A stretch of 6,181 nt of DNA from Methyloceanibacter sp. (GCA_016649675.1 JAENXG010000145.1:1-6181); one strand, 5' to 3'; counted from the stretch's first letter, positions 1 through 5,997 are shown. Notes: generated by a model from the sequence alone, not told the origin. Program-made: numbers and translations.

Positions 1-75
1 CCGCGCACCCGCGGCAAATCGCCTAGATGTTCCGGCACCCGGCGGCTTTGGGATTTCATACGCCTCGAGAGCTCG

Positions 76-651
76 ATGTCGGACTTTGATCTTGCCGTAT
101 CAATCGCACTCGGGGTCGGGCTGGCCGCGGCAACCGGCTTTCGGGTGTTCTTGCCCATGCTCATTGTGAGCGCGGCGGCCTATACCGGGCATCTCCCGTT
201 GAGCGATAGCTTCGCATGGCTCGGAACGCCGTCGGCCCTGACATTGCTCGGTGTGGCAGCGCTGGCAGAAATCCTCGCCTACTACATTCCAGGCGTCGAC
301 AACCTGCTCGACACCCTAGCGACACCCGCTGCGGTTATCGCGGGTACCGTCGTATCGGCGGCGGTCATCACCGACCTGCCGCCGATGGTGAAATGGTCGA
401 CGGCCGTCATCGCGGGCGGTGGCGTCGCCGGACTCATACAAGGCGTGACCGCGGTTCTCAGGGCGAAGTCCACCGTCTTGACCGGCACCCTCGGCAACCC
501 GGTCATCGCGACCGCGGAGCTCGGTGGCGCACTTGTAGTCTCTCTTCTGGCTCTCGCTGCGCCGCTCGCTACGCTCCTGGTGCTAGCCGTGTTCTTATGG
601 CTGGCTATGCGTCTGCTCCGGCAGCTCTCTCGACGTTCGTCGAAAAACTAG
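76..651 (+). CDS. DUF4126 family multi-pass membrane protein
   Basis: A 191-residue hydrophobic protein matching, from memory, the DUF4126 family of bacterial membrane proteins. No biochemical function is established. Visible signatures are an N-terminal AAATGFRVFLP segment (about residues 18-27), YYIPGVDNLLDTLATPAAVIAG (about 69-90, the strongest family hallmark) and KSTVLTGTLGNP (about 131-142). Hydrophobic stretches near residues 6-35, 52-70, 82-100, 108-128 and 146-178 suggest four to five membrane segments. The tail is basic (RQLSRRSSKN), which fits a cytoplasmic C-terminus. The ATG at 76 is chosen because it places the GFRVFLP motif about 20 residues in, as is usual; a modest purine-rich GAGAG (67-71) lies just upstream. 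The frame is open back to position 1, so a longer start outside the window cannot be excluded. It has no co-directional neighbour here. Family assignment is fairly secure; function is unknown. Confidence 0.85.
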   Translation: MSDFDLAVSIALGVGLAAATGFRVFLPMLIVSAAAYTGHLPLSDSFAWLGTPSALTLLGVAALAEILAYYIPGVDNLLDTLATPAAVIAGTVVSAAVITDLPPMVKWSTAVIAGGGVAGLIQGVTAVLRAKSTVLTGTLGNPVIATAELGGALVVSLLALAAPLATLLVLAVFLWLAMRLLRQLSRRSSKN

Positions 652-691
652 AAACGGATGCCGGTACCACGCGAGGCGCGACCCGTGCGCG

Positions 692-859
692 AAGCCGACT
701 TGGCACGAGGCGGCCGCGCTGGCGCGAGAGTGGGGGCACGAACTTCCTGGCTTTCTCATGCTGATCGTTGGAACGAGGACAGGTCCGGCAGGTCTGTGGC
801 TTTCGATGCATAACGTCGATGGGAGTTGGCAACCGCTCATAAAGCAGGACTTCGACTAG
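692..859 (+). pseudogene. Possible coding remnant, unknown family
   Basis: A plus-strand frame is open from 587 (after a TAG at 584-586) to a TAG at 857-859. From about 692 it reads like real protein: an amphipathic helix (WHEAAALAREWGHELPGF), then LIVGTRTGPAGLWLS, then NVDGSWQPLIKQDFD before the stop. The first ATG in this frame is at 758, leaving only 33 residues, and no ATG, GTG or TTG start precedes it. The upstream part overlaps the end of the DUF4126 gene in another frame. I do not recognise a family. It could be the 3' end of a gene that lost its 5' half, or chance coding in high-GC DNA. Confidence is low. Confidence 0.2.
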
Positions 860-921
860 GCCTCGACATGGGCTACCGTCTCGACGTCTCGACGACGAAA
901 GCCAAGCTCCAGATAACGACG

Positions 922-938
922 GCTGTCTGGCCGACAGC
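922..938. repeat. Short inverted repeat (hairpin)
   Basis: Perfect 6-bp arms GCTGTC (922-927) and GACAGC (933-938) around a 5-nt loop TGGCC. No T-run follows on either strand, so it does not look like an intrinsic terminator. It lies in the gene-poor stretch and may be chance. Confidence 0.3.
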
Positions 939-980
939 GAATGACAGGAGCTGGCACAAAGCTAAACGCCGTCCGGTTAG

Positions 981-1013
981 GAAGAAAACTGGAGCTGGTT
1001 TCATGCCTCTCCA
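981..1013 (-). terminator. Weak terminator-like hairpin downstream of tRNA-Thr
   Basis: On the minus strand, downstream of the tRNA 3' end, TGGAG (1013-1009) can pair with CTCCA (994-990) across a 14-nt loop and is followed by GTTTTCTTCC (989 downward). The stem is only 5 bp and the T-run is interrupted, so this is a poor match to an intrinsic terminator. It is listed because no better end for the tRNA or hemY transcript is visible. Confidence 0.15.
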
Positions 1014-1059
1014 ATAACTGATCCGTCGTAGCCCCCGGGGGATCTTAGAACCCTGAAAA

Positions 1060-1134
1060 TGGTGCCGCTGGAGAGATTTGAACTCCCGACCTTGGCTTTA
1101 CGAAAGCCCTGCTCTACCCCTGAGCTACAGCGGC
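1060..1134 (-). tRNA. tRNA-Thr (anticodon CGU)
   Basis: Read on the minus strand, the 75-nt sequence folds into a complete cloverleaf with an encoded 3' CCA. The acceptor arms GCCGCTG and CAGCGGC pair over all 7 bp. The D stem is GCTC/GAGC with a short 7-nt loop AGGGGTA. The anticodon loop is TTCGTAA, giving anticodon CGT for the threonine codon ACG. The variable loop is AGGTC. The T stem is GGGAG/CTCTC (one G-T pair) with loop TTCAAAT, and the discriminator base is A. The anticodon stem has four Watson-Crick pairs and a G-A opposition at the 27-43 position. Identity follows from the anticodon; A37 inside a U36-A37 context is the expected site of t6A modification. The gene lies 113 bp past the hemY stop in the same orientation, so it may have its own promoter or be processed from hemY read-through. 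Confidence 0.95.
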
Positions 1135-1150
1135 TTGCACAGCCCGAAAT

Positions 1151-1156
1151 ATCTTA
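1151..1156 (-). promoter_or_regulatory. Candidate -10 element for tRNA-Thr
   Basis: The minus strand reads TAAGAT at 1156-1151, in an AT-richer pocket between hemY and the tRNA. It would start transcription around 1144, about 10 nt before the mature tRNA 5' end at 1134, which is sensible for a tRNA promoter. I see no convincing -35 hexamer at 16-18 bp (best options GTTTCC or CGTTTC), so this rests on position and the -10 only. Confidence 0.25.
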
Positions 1157-1247
1157 TTCGGCGCGCGAAAAGGGAAACGTCCCCCGTGCTTAACGGCAAT
1201 ATCGGGATGGCGCAAGAAGGCCGCCAACCCTGAAACAACCCTTTGCA

Positions 1248-2870
1248 TCAGCGGATTTGTGCCGCGCGCAAGCGCTCGAGCGAGGTGGGGCTTTCGTCGG
1301 TCTCGGTCTGCGCCACACCGGGGTCGTCAGGGGGCCGCGCCGGCACGAAGATCGCGGGCTTCAGCCTTTGCTCCGCCGTCGAACGAGTCGTTGCTTCCGC
1401 AGCAGACTTTGATTGCCGCGCTTCCCAACCCTGGCCGTCTCTGCCTTCAGCCGCTCCGACCTCGACCACGTCACCGGCATCTTGCAGCGGCGGCGTCTCG
1501 GTCCGCGGCGAAGCGAGCGCGGGCGCTGCCACCTGCACCACCCGCTCAGGACGTTCCTCGATCAGGAGCGTGTCGTCGCCGCGGCCGATGGCATCGACCG
1601 GCGCCTTCCATTCGAACGCATCGACGGCACCGGTCACCGGCGAGACCGGCAGCCAGCGATCGGAGGTATAGCCGTCGGCGATCCAGGCACGGTCGCGCGG
1701 CGCGCGCAACGCCCGGGCGAGCCATTCACGCTCGCGTCCCTTGTCGCCGAGCTCGCCGCCTTCGATCCGCGCCATCAGCAAGCAGATGCGCGCGGACGGG
1801 CGGCCCTCGAGATAGGGCGCCAGCGCGTTCCGCGCCTCCTGCCAGTCATGGGCCTCGATCGCGGCGTTAGCGATGGCGATGTGCCCTTCAATGTCGCCCG
1901 CGGCGAGGCTTGCCAGGTGCTTCACGCGTTTCAGTCGGTCGCGCGCAGCCTCGCCCGGCTTGGCGAAGGCATAGACGAGCGCAAGGTCGGGATGTGGCGA
2001 GAGCTTCCAGGTGCGGGAGACGAGGCGCGACGCCTGACGGCTCTCGCCTTTGGAGGCAAGAATGCGGCCGGCGATCTCGGCGGCCGGCACGAGCGACGGC
2101 GCGAGCCGCAAGGCTTCGCTCGCAAGCGCAAGCGCCTTGTCGGGGCCGGAGGCTTCAGCATCGCGGGCCTCTGCCGTGAGCAACACGGCGCGGCGGCGGT
2201 TTGCTGCGCCAGGCTCGACATGGCCGTTGCGGCGCGCGATGGCGAGCGTCTTCAGGGCCCCTTCCCAGTCGCCCGCGTGGGCCTGCATGTCGAACAGTGC
2301 ATTGACGCCCCAGCCGAGCTTCGGATCGCGTTTGACGGCCTGCTCGGCCAAAGCCCGCGCCGCCTCGTTGTCGTTGCTCCGCCTTGCTTCGAGGAAGAGA
2401 CCGCGCACGCCAAGAAGCTGCGTCTCGGGCTGGTCGAGCATGGCCTCGAAGGCGCGTCTTGCCGCGCCCCGGTCGCCCTTGAGCTGAGCGGCCTGCGCTC
2501 TGAGCAGTGCCGTCAAAGGCTCTCGCGGGAGGCTGCGCGCGGCAATGCCGGCATAGTGTTGCGCGAGCGCGCGGTCGCCGACGCCAATAGCCAAGAGTCC
2601 GCGCGACAGCGCGTCGTACCCTTGCTGCTTCCGCCGCTCCCTGGCGTAAGCCGCAATGGCAGCCGGACGCGTCAAGAGATAGCGCAACACCGCAAAGATC
2701 AGGAGCAGCAGCACGACCACGGCAGCGACCGCGAGCGCGCCGACAAAAGCGCTCGTCTCGACCTGATAGCCGAGCCATTCGACGTTGACGGTGCCGGGAC
2801 GGTCGGCGAACCAGGCAAGCCCAAGGGCCGCCGCGACCACACCGAGGATGAAGAGGAGGATACGGATCAT
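1248..2870 (-). CDS. hemY: HemY-type inner-membrane TPR protein
   Basis: A 540-residue protein of the HemY family encoded downstream of hemCD in proteobacteria. It is not the protoporphyrinogen oxidase called HemY in Bacillus. Two hydrophobic segments (about residues 2-22 and 42-66) form the HemY N-terminal membrane hairpin with the motif DRPGTVNVEWLGYQVETS between them. A helical, Ala/Leu/Arg-rich TPR-like region (about 85-385) follows, with repeats such as GDWEGALKTLAIARRNG. A conserved patch at 394-423 (AWIADGYTSDRWLPVSPVTG, then FEWKAP) is typical of alphaproteobacterial members. Residues 435-540 are a Pro/Ala/Glu-rich, probably disordered tail. The ATG at 2870 lies 5 bp after the preceding stop and has only a poor ribosome-binding sequence, suggesting translational coupling. 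The exact role in heme synthesis is unresolved; a membrane scaffold for late heme enzymes is inference. Assignment is confident; function is not. Confidence 0.9.
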   Translation of the reverse strand: MIRILLFILGVVAAALGLAWFADRPGTVNVEWLGYQVETSAFVGALAVAAVVVLLLLIFAVLRYLLTRPAAIAAYARERRKQQGYDALSRGLLAIGVGDRALAQHYAGIAARSLPREPLTALLRAQAAQLKGDRGAARRAFEAMLDQPETQLLGVRGLFLEARRSNDNEAARALAEQAVKRDPKLGWGVNALFDMQAHAGDWEGALKTLAIARRNGHVEPGAANRRRAVLLTAEARDAEASGPDKALALASEALRLAPSLVPAAEIAGRILASKGESRQASRLVSRTWKLSPHPDLALVYAFAKPGEAARDRLKRVKHLASLAAGDIEGHIAIANAAIEAHDWQEARNALAPYLEGRPSARICLLMARIEGGELGDKGREREWLARALRAPRDRAWIADGYTSDRWLPVSPVTGAVDAFEWKAPVDAIGRGDDTLLIEERPERVVQVAAPALASPRTETPPLQDAGDVVEVGAAEGRDGQGWEARQSKSAAEATTRSTAEQRLKPAIFVPARPPDDPGVAQTETDESPTSLERLRAAQIR

Positions 2871-2875
2871 CGCTT

Positions 2876-4300
2876 TTAAGGTTTTGCCGGCTCCGCGCCC
2901 CCGCCCACCGACACGAGCAGGAGGCCTTCGAGCTGTTTCAATATACCGTCGGCGCCGAGGCGGGCGCGCGCCTGGTCGAGCCAGACCGAGAAGGCGTCGC
3001 GAGGAGCGCCGTCAAGAGTCTCGACCTCCTTCACGCTGCCGGCAAGGTTGCCCTTGTCGAGCACGGCCTCGGCTCTTGCGAGCACCGCGCCGGGCCCCTC
3101 TCCGGTGGCAGCTTCATCGACGCGGTGGATTTTGACGAGCGACGATGCGCTCGCCATCAAATTTGCGAGGATGGAGCCGTCCGAGGCCGGAGCTGCCGCG
3201 GCAAGGGCTGCGTCCTTGCTGGACCTGAAGGACCGCGTAAGCTCAGGCAGTGTCGGAATTCCCTTCTCGGCATAAGCAGGCAGGACGCCCAAATCGCCCG
3301 CGCTCGGCGAGAGTGAGTTTATGGTGGCGAGTTCGGTCGCGAAGGGACGGCCTTCGCTGACTGCCCCCTTTAGATTGGCGAAGGCGATGGCGACCGCCGC
3401 TGATTTCGTTCCGGCCGTCTCCTTGCTCGACAGCGCGGATTCGAGCTTGGCCATCCGATCGGAAAGCGCCGCCATCTGCGGCTCCAAGTCAGTGGTATCG
3501 CCCGTCCCAAGCTCGGCATCCGCCAGGGCCCCGATCTTGGCCTTGAGCTCGGCGATCTCACCCTGCATGTCCTGAATGTTCGAGGCGTTAACGTCCTCGC
3601 CTCCGGCAAGGGCGGCGTCGATTTTGGCTTGCAGCCTCTGCTCGGCATCGGCGATCTGTTGGCTGATGGCGGCAGCGTCGGCGACGGAGCCGCCTTCCTT
3701 GGCGGCCTCGGCCACGGCCTTCAGCTGCGTCTCGAGTTGCGCCACGCGGCTGGTCAGCCCGGCAAGCTCAGGCGATGCCTCTTTGGCGCTGCCCTCGAGC
3801 GCCTTGATCCTGGTGTCGAGCTGGGCAACCGCTTCAGCGTCGCCGGAAGAAGCGGGCGCTCCCTCGAGCTTGGCGACCCGCTGTTCGAGCTTGGTCACGT
3901 CAGGTGCCGGGCCGACGGCCTTGCCACCCGGCAGACCGCCCCAGGCAAAGGCGAGAGCGACGACGCCGACAAGGCCGCCCAGCAGCCCTGCCGCAAGATG
4001 TGTCACGAAGCTTTTGAGCTCGGACAGGCTCGCCTGGGCCGGCGGGTGGCCAAACTCCGCTGGGTCGGATTCAGCCGCACGACCGGCGATGTAGGCCTGG
4101 CCTTCCTCGCCTTCATCTTGATCTTGGGGTTCTGGCTCAGGATCGGCAGAACCTGCCTCGGCGGACCCTGAAGCGGCAGGATCCGCGTCATCAACGGCCG
4201 GCTCGACCGACAGCTCGGTGGCGGTGCCTTCGATGGTCGGCGCCGGGCGCTTGCCCGCGCCACCGGGGCTCTGGTCCTGATCGCCGAAAGGGTCTGCCAT
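2876..4300 (-). CDS. Mitofilin/Mic60-like coiled-coil membrane protein
   Basis: A 474-residue protein with the layout of alphaproteobacterial mitofilin (Mic60 homologue, COG4223-type). Residues 1-95 are acidic, Pro/Gly/Ala-rich and probably disordered. One transmembrane segment spans about 98-123 (FVTHLAAGLLGGLVGVVALA then FAWGGL). A long coiled coil covers about 134-292 with recurring cores LEQRVAKLEG, LDTRIKALEG and LTSRVAQLET at 21-23 residue spacing. A mitofilin-like C-terminal domain (about 300-465) contains EGRPFATELATI, KGIPTLPELTRSF and the TGEGPGAVLARAEAVLDKG segment. The expected topology is a short cytoplasmic side and a large periplasmic coiled coil. Family members shape membranes (cristae junctions in mitochondria, intracytoplasmic membranes in some bacteria), and this role is inferred here. 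The gene sits between hemD and hemY, where enterobacteria carry hemX, itself a single-pass coiled-coil protein. The ATG at 4300 is 39 bp past the hemD stop, with GAAGG 10 nt upstream. Confidence 0.85.
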   Translation of the reverse strand: MADPFGDQDQSPGGAGKRPAPTIEGTATELSVEPAVDDADPAASGSAEAGSADPEPEPQDQDEGEEGQAYIAGRAAESDPAEFGHPPAQASLSELKSFVTHLAAGLLGGLVGVVALAFAWGGLPGGKAVGPAPDVTKLEQRVAKLEGAPASSGDAEAVAQLDTRIKALEGSAKEASPELAGLTSRVAQLETQLKAVAEAAKEGGSVADAAAISQQIADAEQRLQAKIDAALAGGEDVNASNIQDMQGEIAELKAKIGALADAELGTGDTTDLEPQMAALSDRMAKLESALSSKETAGTKSAAVAIAFANLKGAVSEGRPFATELATINSLSPSAGDLGVLPAYAEKGIPTLPELTRSFRSSKDAALAAAAPASDGSILANLMASASSLVKIHRVDEAATGEGPGAVLARAEAVLDKGNLAGSVKEVETLDGAPRDAFSVWLDQARARLGADGILKQLEGLLLVSVGGGAEPAKP

Positions 4301-4308
4301 CTCGCTCT

Positions 4309-4324
4309 AACCTTCAAACCTTCA
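4309..4324 (-). repeat. Tandem 8-bp repeat carrying the mitofilin-gene RBS
   Basis: Two perfect adjacent copies of AACCTTCA (plus strand 4309-4316 and 4317-4324) lie in the 39-bp hemD/mitofilin gap. On the minus strand each reads TGAAGGTT and so supplies a Shine-Dalgarno-like GAAGG, ending 10 nt and 18 nt before the ATG at 4300. The nearer one is the plausible ribosome-binding site; AGAGCGAG directly before the ATG is purine-rich but weaker. Confidence 0.55.
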
Positions 4325-4339
4325 GCAGAGTCGCGTGCC

Positions 4340-5065
4340 TTACGAGGATGCCGCCTCGGAGTCCAGGAGCGCAAGGACATCTTCCTCGCGCGGATGAAGC
4401 GCCACGCGCACCCTCAATCCAAGCGCCTCCAGGGCCTCTGCTACCGCCTGCGACAGGCAATAGCAAACGAGACGCTTGCCTTCAGTTACCACGCCGTGTC
4501 GGTCGAGCAGCAGCGCGAAAATCCTGGCCGTGCGCGGCGACATAAGGATCGCGCCGTCAAGCTTTCCCGCCTTGAGTAAGCTCAAGGCTTGAGCGGGAAA
4601 ATCGCGCGCCGGGACCGTCCGGTAGAGCACCGGCTGGCGCAGGCTGAACCCTTCGGCCTCAAGCGCCGATTTCAGGTCGAACGCGAGCGTTTCGCCGGCG
4701 AGATGCACGAGCTTGCCGCCTTCCGGCTTGAGCTTTCCGCGAATCAACTCGGGCAGCCCTGACGCCGTTCCGGGACCTCTGGTGACTTCGGCAAAGCCGA
4801 GCTTCGCGGCGGCCCGGGCGGTCGCCTCGCCCACGGCGAAGAGGGGCAGCTTGCGCGCCGCTTCAAGCTCCGAATGGGAGGCGAGCGCTCTCAACGCATT
4901 GCGGCTCGTAACAATCAGGGCTTGCGCGCCGGGAAGTTCCAAGGTCACGCCAGGAACGAATTCAATGGCAAGAAGCGGCGCGAGCACCGGCTCATGGCCG
5001 CGCGCGACAAGCTTCTCGGCCTCGAGGCTCGCATCGGGCTCCGGCCTCGTGACGAGAAGACGCAT
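4340..5065 (-). CDS. hemD: Uroporphyrinogen-III synthase
   Basis: HemD cyclises hydroxymethylbilane with inversion of ring D to give uroporphyrinogen III in the cytoplasm. The 241-residue length is normal for the family. Visible family features are the N-terminal MRLLVTRPEPDA strand-loop, PLLAIEF (30-36), ALIVTSRNALRAL (49-61), FAVGEATARAAAKLGF (76-91), GKLVHLAGE (117-125), VLYRTVPA (146-153), AILMSPRTARIF (172-183) and LSQAVAEALEALG (204-216). Sequence conservation in HemD is generally low, so the call also rests on position directly after hemC. The ATG at 5065 is chosen because MRLLVTRPE is the standard family start and shares one base with the hemC stop (TGATG). The frame stays open 38 codons further upstream but that extension overlaps hemC and is Arg-rich shadow sequence. 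There is no good ribosome-binding site, consistent with coupling to hemC. The C-terminal tail (EEDVLALLDSEAASS) is ordinary. Confidence 0.93.
   Translation of the reverse strand: MRLLVTRPEPDASLEAEKLVARGHEPVLAPLLAIEFVPGVTLELPGAQALIVTSRNALRALASHSELEAARKLPLFAVGEATARAAAKLGFAEVTRGPGTASGLPELIRGKLKPEGGKLVHLAGETLAFDLKSALEAEGFSLRQPVLYRTVPARDFPAQALSLLKAGKLDGAILMSPRTARIFALLLDRHGVVTEGKRLVCYCLSQAVAEALEALGLRVRVALHPREEDVLALLDSEAASS
4563..4600. repeat. Nested inverted repeats inside hemD
   Basis: Outer arms TTTCCCGC (4563-4570) and GCGGGAAA (4593-4600) are perfect 8-bp inverted repeats. Between them, GCCTTGAG (4569-4576) and CTCAAGGC (4581-4588) form an 8-bp stem with a TAAG loop. GCTCAAG (4580-4586) and CTTGAGC (4588-4594) form a competing 7-bp stem. 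The 6-mer CTTGAG or its complement occurs three times. It encodes HemD residues around FPAQALSLLKAGK and includes a TTA leucine codon, which is generally uncommon in such GC-rich genes. Confidence 0.6.
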
Positions 5066-5991
5066 CAGCCAAGCTTCGCGAGGAACTCTGGGCCCGCCTG
5101 GGCGAGCAGCTCTTCCCCCGCATCGGTGCCGATGCTTCTTGCGTGCTCGGCAGCGCCCGTCAGCCCGATCTCGTGCCACTCCGTGCCGTCGGGCGTGAGG
5201 ATCATTCCACGAAAGCTCACCATGCCGTCCTCGATCTCGGCGAGGCCGGCGATCGGCGTCTTGCAGGAGCCGTCGAGGCGGGCAAGGAAGGCGCGCTCAC
5301 AAGCAACGGCTGTGGCAGAACGCGCGTCGTTCAGCGGCTCAAGCAGAGCGCGCGTCTTGGGGTCGTCGGTGCGGGAGGCAATGCCGATGGCGCCCTGCGC
5401 GACCGCCGGCAGCATCTCCGCGGTCGAGAGAATGGAGGTGACGTGCGAGGCAAGCCCGAGACGTTCGAGCCCGGCGAGAGCAAGCAGCGTTGCGTCGGCC
5501 AGTCCCTCGCCAAGCTTCCGCAGCCGCGTCTCGACATTGCCGCGGAAGTCGATGACGCGGAGGTCGGGACGGAGACGCCGCACCTGCGCCGCGCGCCGCA
5601 ACGACGACGTGCCGATGACGGCGCCGTGCGGGAGCTCGCCAAGCGAGGGCGCCTTGGTGCTGATGAAAGCGTCACGCGTGTCGGCACGGGGAAGCACCGC
5701 GGCAATGCAGATATTGTCCGGCAGCACGGTCGGCAGGTCCTTCATGGAATGCACGGCGAGGTCGACGTCGCCGGAAAGCAGCGCCTCGTCGATCTCCTTG
5801 GTGAAGAGGCCTTTGCCGCCGAAGTCGCGGAGCGGCCCTTTGATCTGGTCGCCCGAGGTGGTGATGACGCTGAGCTCGACATCGGCCTCGCCAAGCCCAT
5901 GCGCCGCGATGAGGCGCGACCCCACATGGCGCGCCTGCCAGAGCGCAAGCGGGCTGCCGCGGGTGCCAATCAGGAGCGGACGGGCCGGCAA
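5065..5991 (-). CDS. hemC: Hydroxymethylbilane synthase (porphobilinogen deaminase)
   Basis: HemC polymerises four porphobilinogen molecules into hydroxymethylbilane using a covalently bound dipyrromethane cofactor. The 308-residue length is typical. Motifs are in the expected order: IGTRGSPLALWQA (8-20, Arg11), TTSGDQI (44-50), GLFTKEIDEALL (61-72), HSMKDLP (81-87, catalytic Asp85), GTSSLRR (127-133, substrate-binding arginines), DFRGNVETRLRKL (148-160), LPAVAQGAIG (194-203), CERAFL (231-236) and LDGSCKTPIAG (239-249), whose Cys243 should carry the cofactor. No key residue is missing. The start is TTG at 5989-5991: an in-frame TAA lies at 6007-6009, the codons between are CTC, AAG, GAG, TTC and AGC, and the family motif begins only six codons into the gene, so no ATG or GTG is available. 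AAGGAG lies 6 nt upstream. It is the first gene of the hemC-hemD-mitofilin-hemY operon. Confidence 0.97.
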   Translation of the reverse strand: MPARPLLIGTRGSPLALWQARHVGSRLIAAHGLGEADVELSVITTSGDQIKGPLRDFGGKGLFTKEIDEALLSGDVDLAVHSMKDLPTVLPDNICIAAVLPRADTRDAFISTKAPSLGELPHGAVIGTSSLRRAAQVRRLRPDLRVIDFRGNVETRLRKLGEGLADATLLALAGLERLGLASHVTSILSTAEMLPAVAQGAIGIASRTDDPKTRALLEPLNDARSATAVACERAFLARLDGSCKTPIAGLAEIEDGMVSFRGMILTPDGTEWHEIGLTGAAEHARSIGTDAGEELLAQAGPEFLAKLG

Positions 5992-5997
5992 GCTGAA

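Larger units (their letters stand above)
652..1059. other. Gene-poor stretch between DUF4126 gene and tRNA-Thr
   Basis: About 400 bp with no gene I can support. It is less GC-rich than the heme operon in places: 961-1020 has 30 G/C of 60, against 41 of 60 at 5461-5520 inside hemC. It contains a frame open from 587 to a TAG at 857-859, a short ORF starting at the ATG at 868 and ending at 1017 with no recognisable product, a 17-bp hairpin (922-938) and a 10-bp perfect palindrome of five C then five G (1032-1041). It may be a mixture of decayed coding sequence and tRNA-flanking spacer. This is inference. Confidence 0.6.

Noticed and set aside
1..75. End of an upstream gene (TAG at 24-26 in one frame) or a divergent gene starting at the minus-strand ATG at 59
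   Set aside because: Too short to judge. The minus-strand candidate would leave only 16 bp between divergent starts, too little for promoters. The 5-bp inverted repeat CCGCG/CGCGG at 1-14 has no T-run to make it a terminator.
630..643. TCGACG-TT-CGTCGA inverted repeat at the end of the DUF4126 gene, considered as a terminator
   Set aside because: It lies before the stop codon, has a 2-nt loop and is followed by A residues, not T residues, on the coding strand.
826..1017. 63-codon plus-strand ORF (TTG start; ATG at 868)
   Set aside because: No ribosome-binding site, no recognisable family and a basic low-information product. Not enough to call a gene.
1032..1041. CCCCCGGGGG palindrome downstream of the tRNA, considered as a terminator
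   Set aside because: It has no loop and no adjacent T-run in the direction of transcription. A 10-bp palindrome can occur by chance in GC-rich DNA.
1413..2879. 488-codon plus-strand open frame opposite hemY
   Set aside because: It mirrors hemY codons in a GC-rich gene. The product is Arg/Gly/His-rich without recognisable domains, while the minus-strand HemY has clear membrane segments and family motifs.
3576..4171. Plus-strand open frames opposite the mitofilin-like gene
   Set aside because: Ser/Ala-rich shadows of the coiled-coil codons, with no independent start signals or domains.
5066..5179. Upstream extension of hemD by 38 codons
   Set aside because: It would lie inside hemC, is Arg/Pro-rich and has no HemD homology. 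The ATG at 5065 gives the standard MRLLVTRPE start and a TGATG coupling junction.
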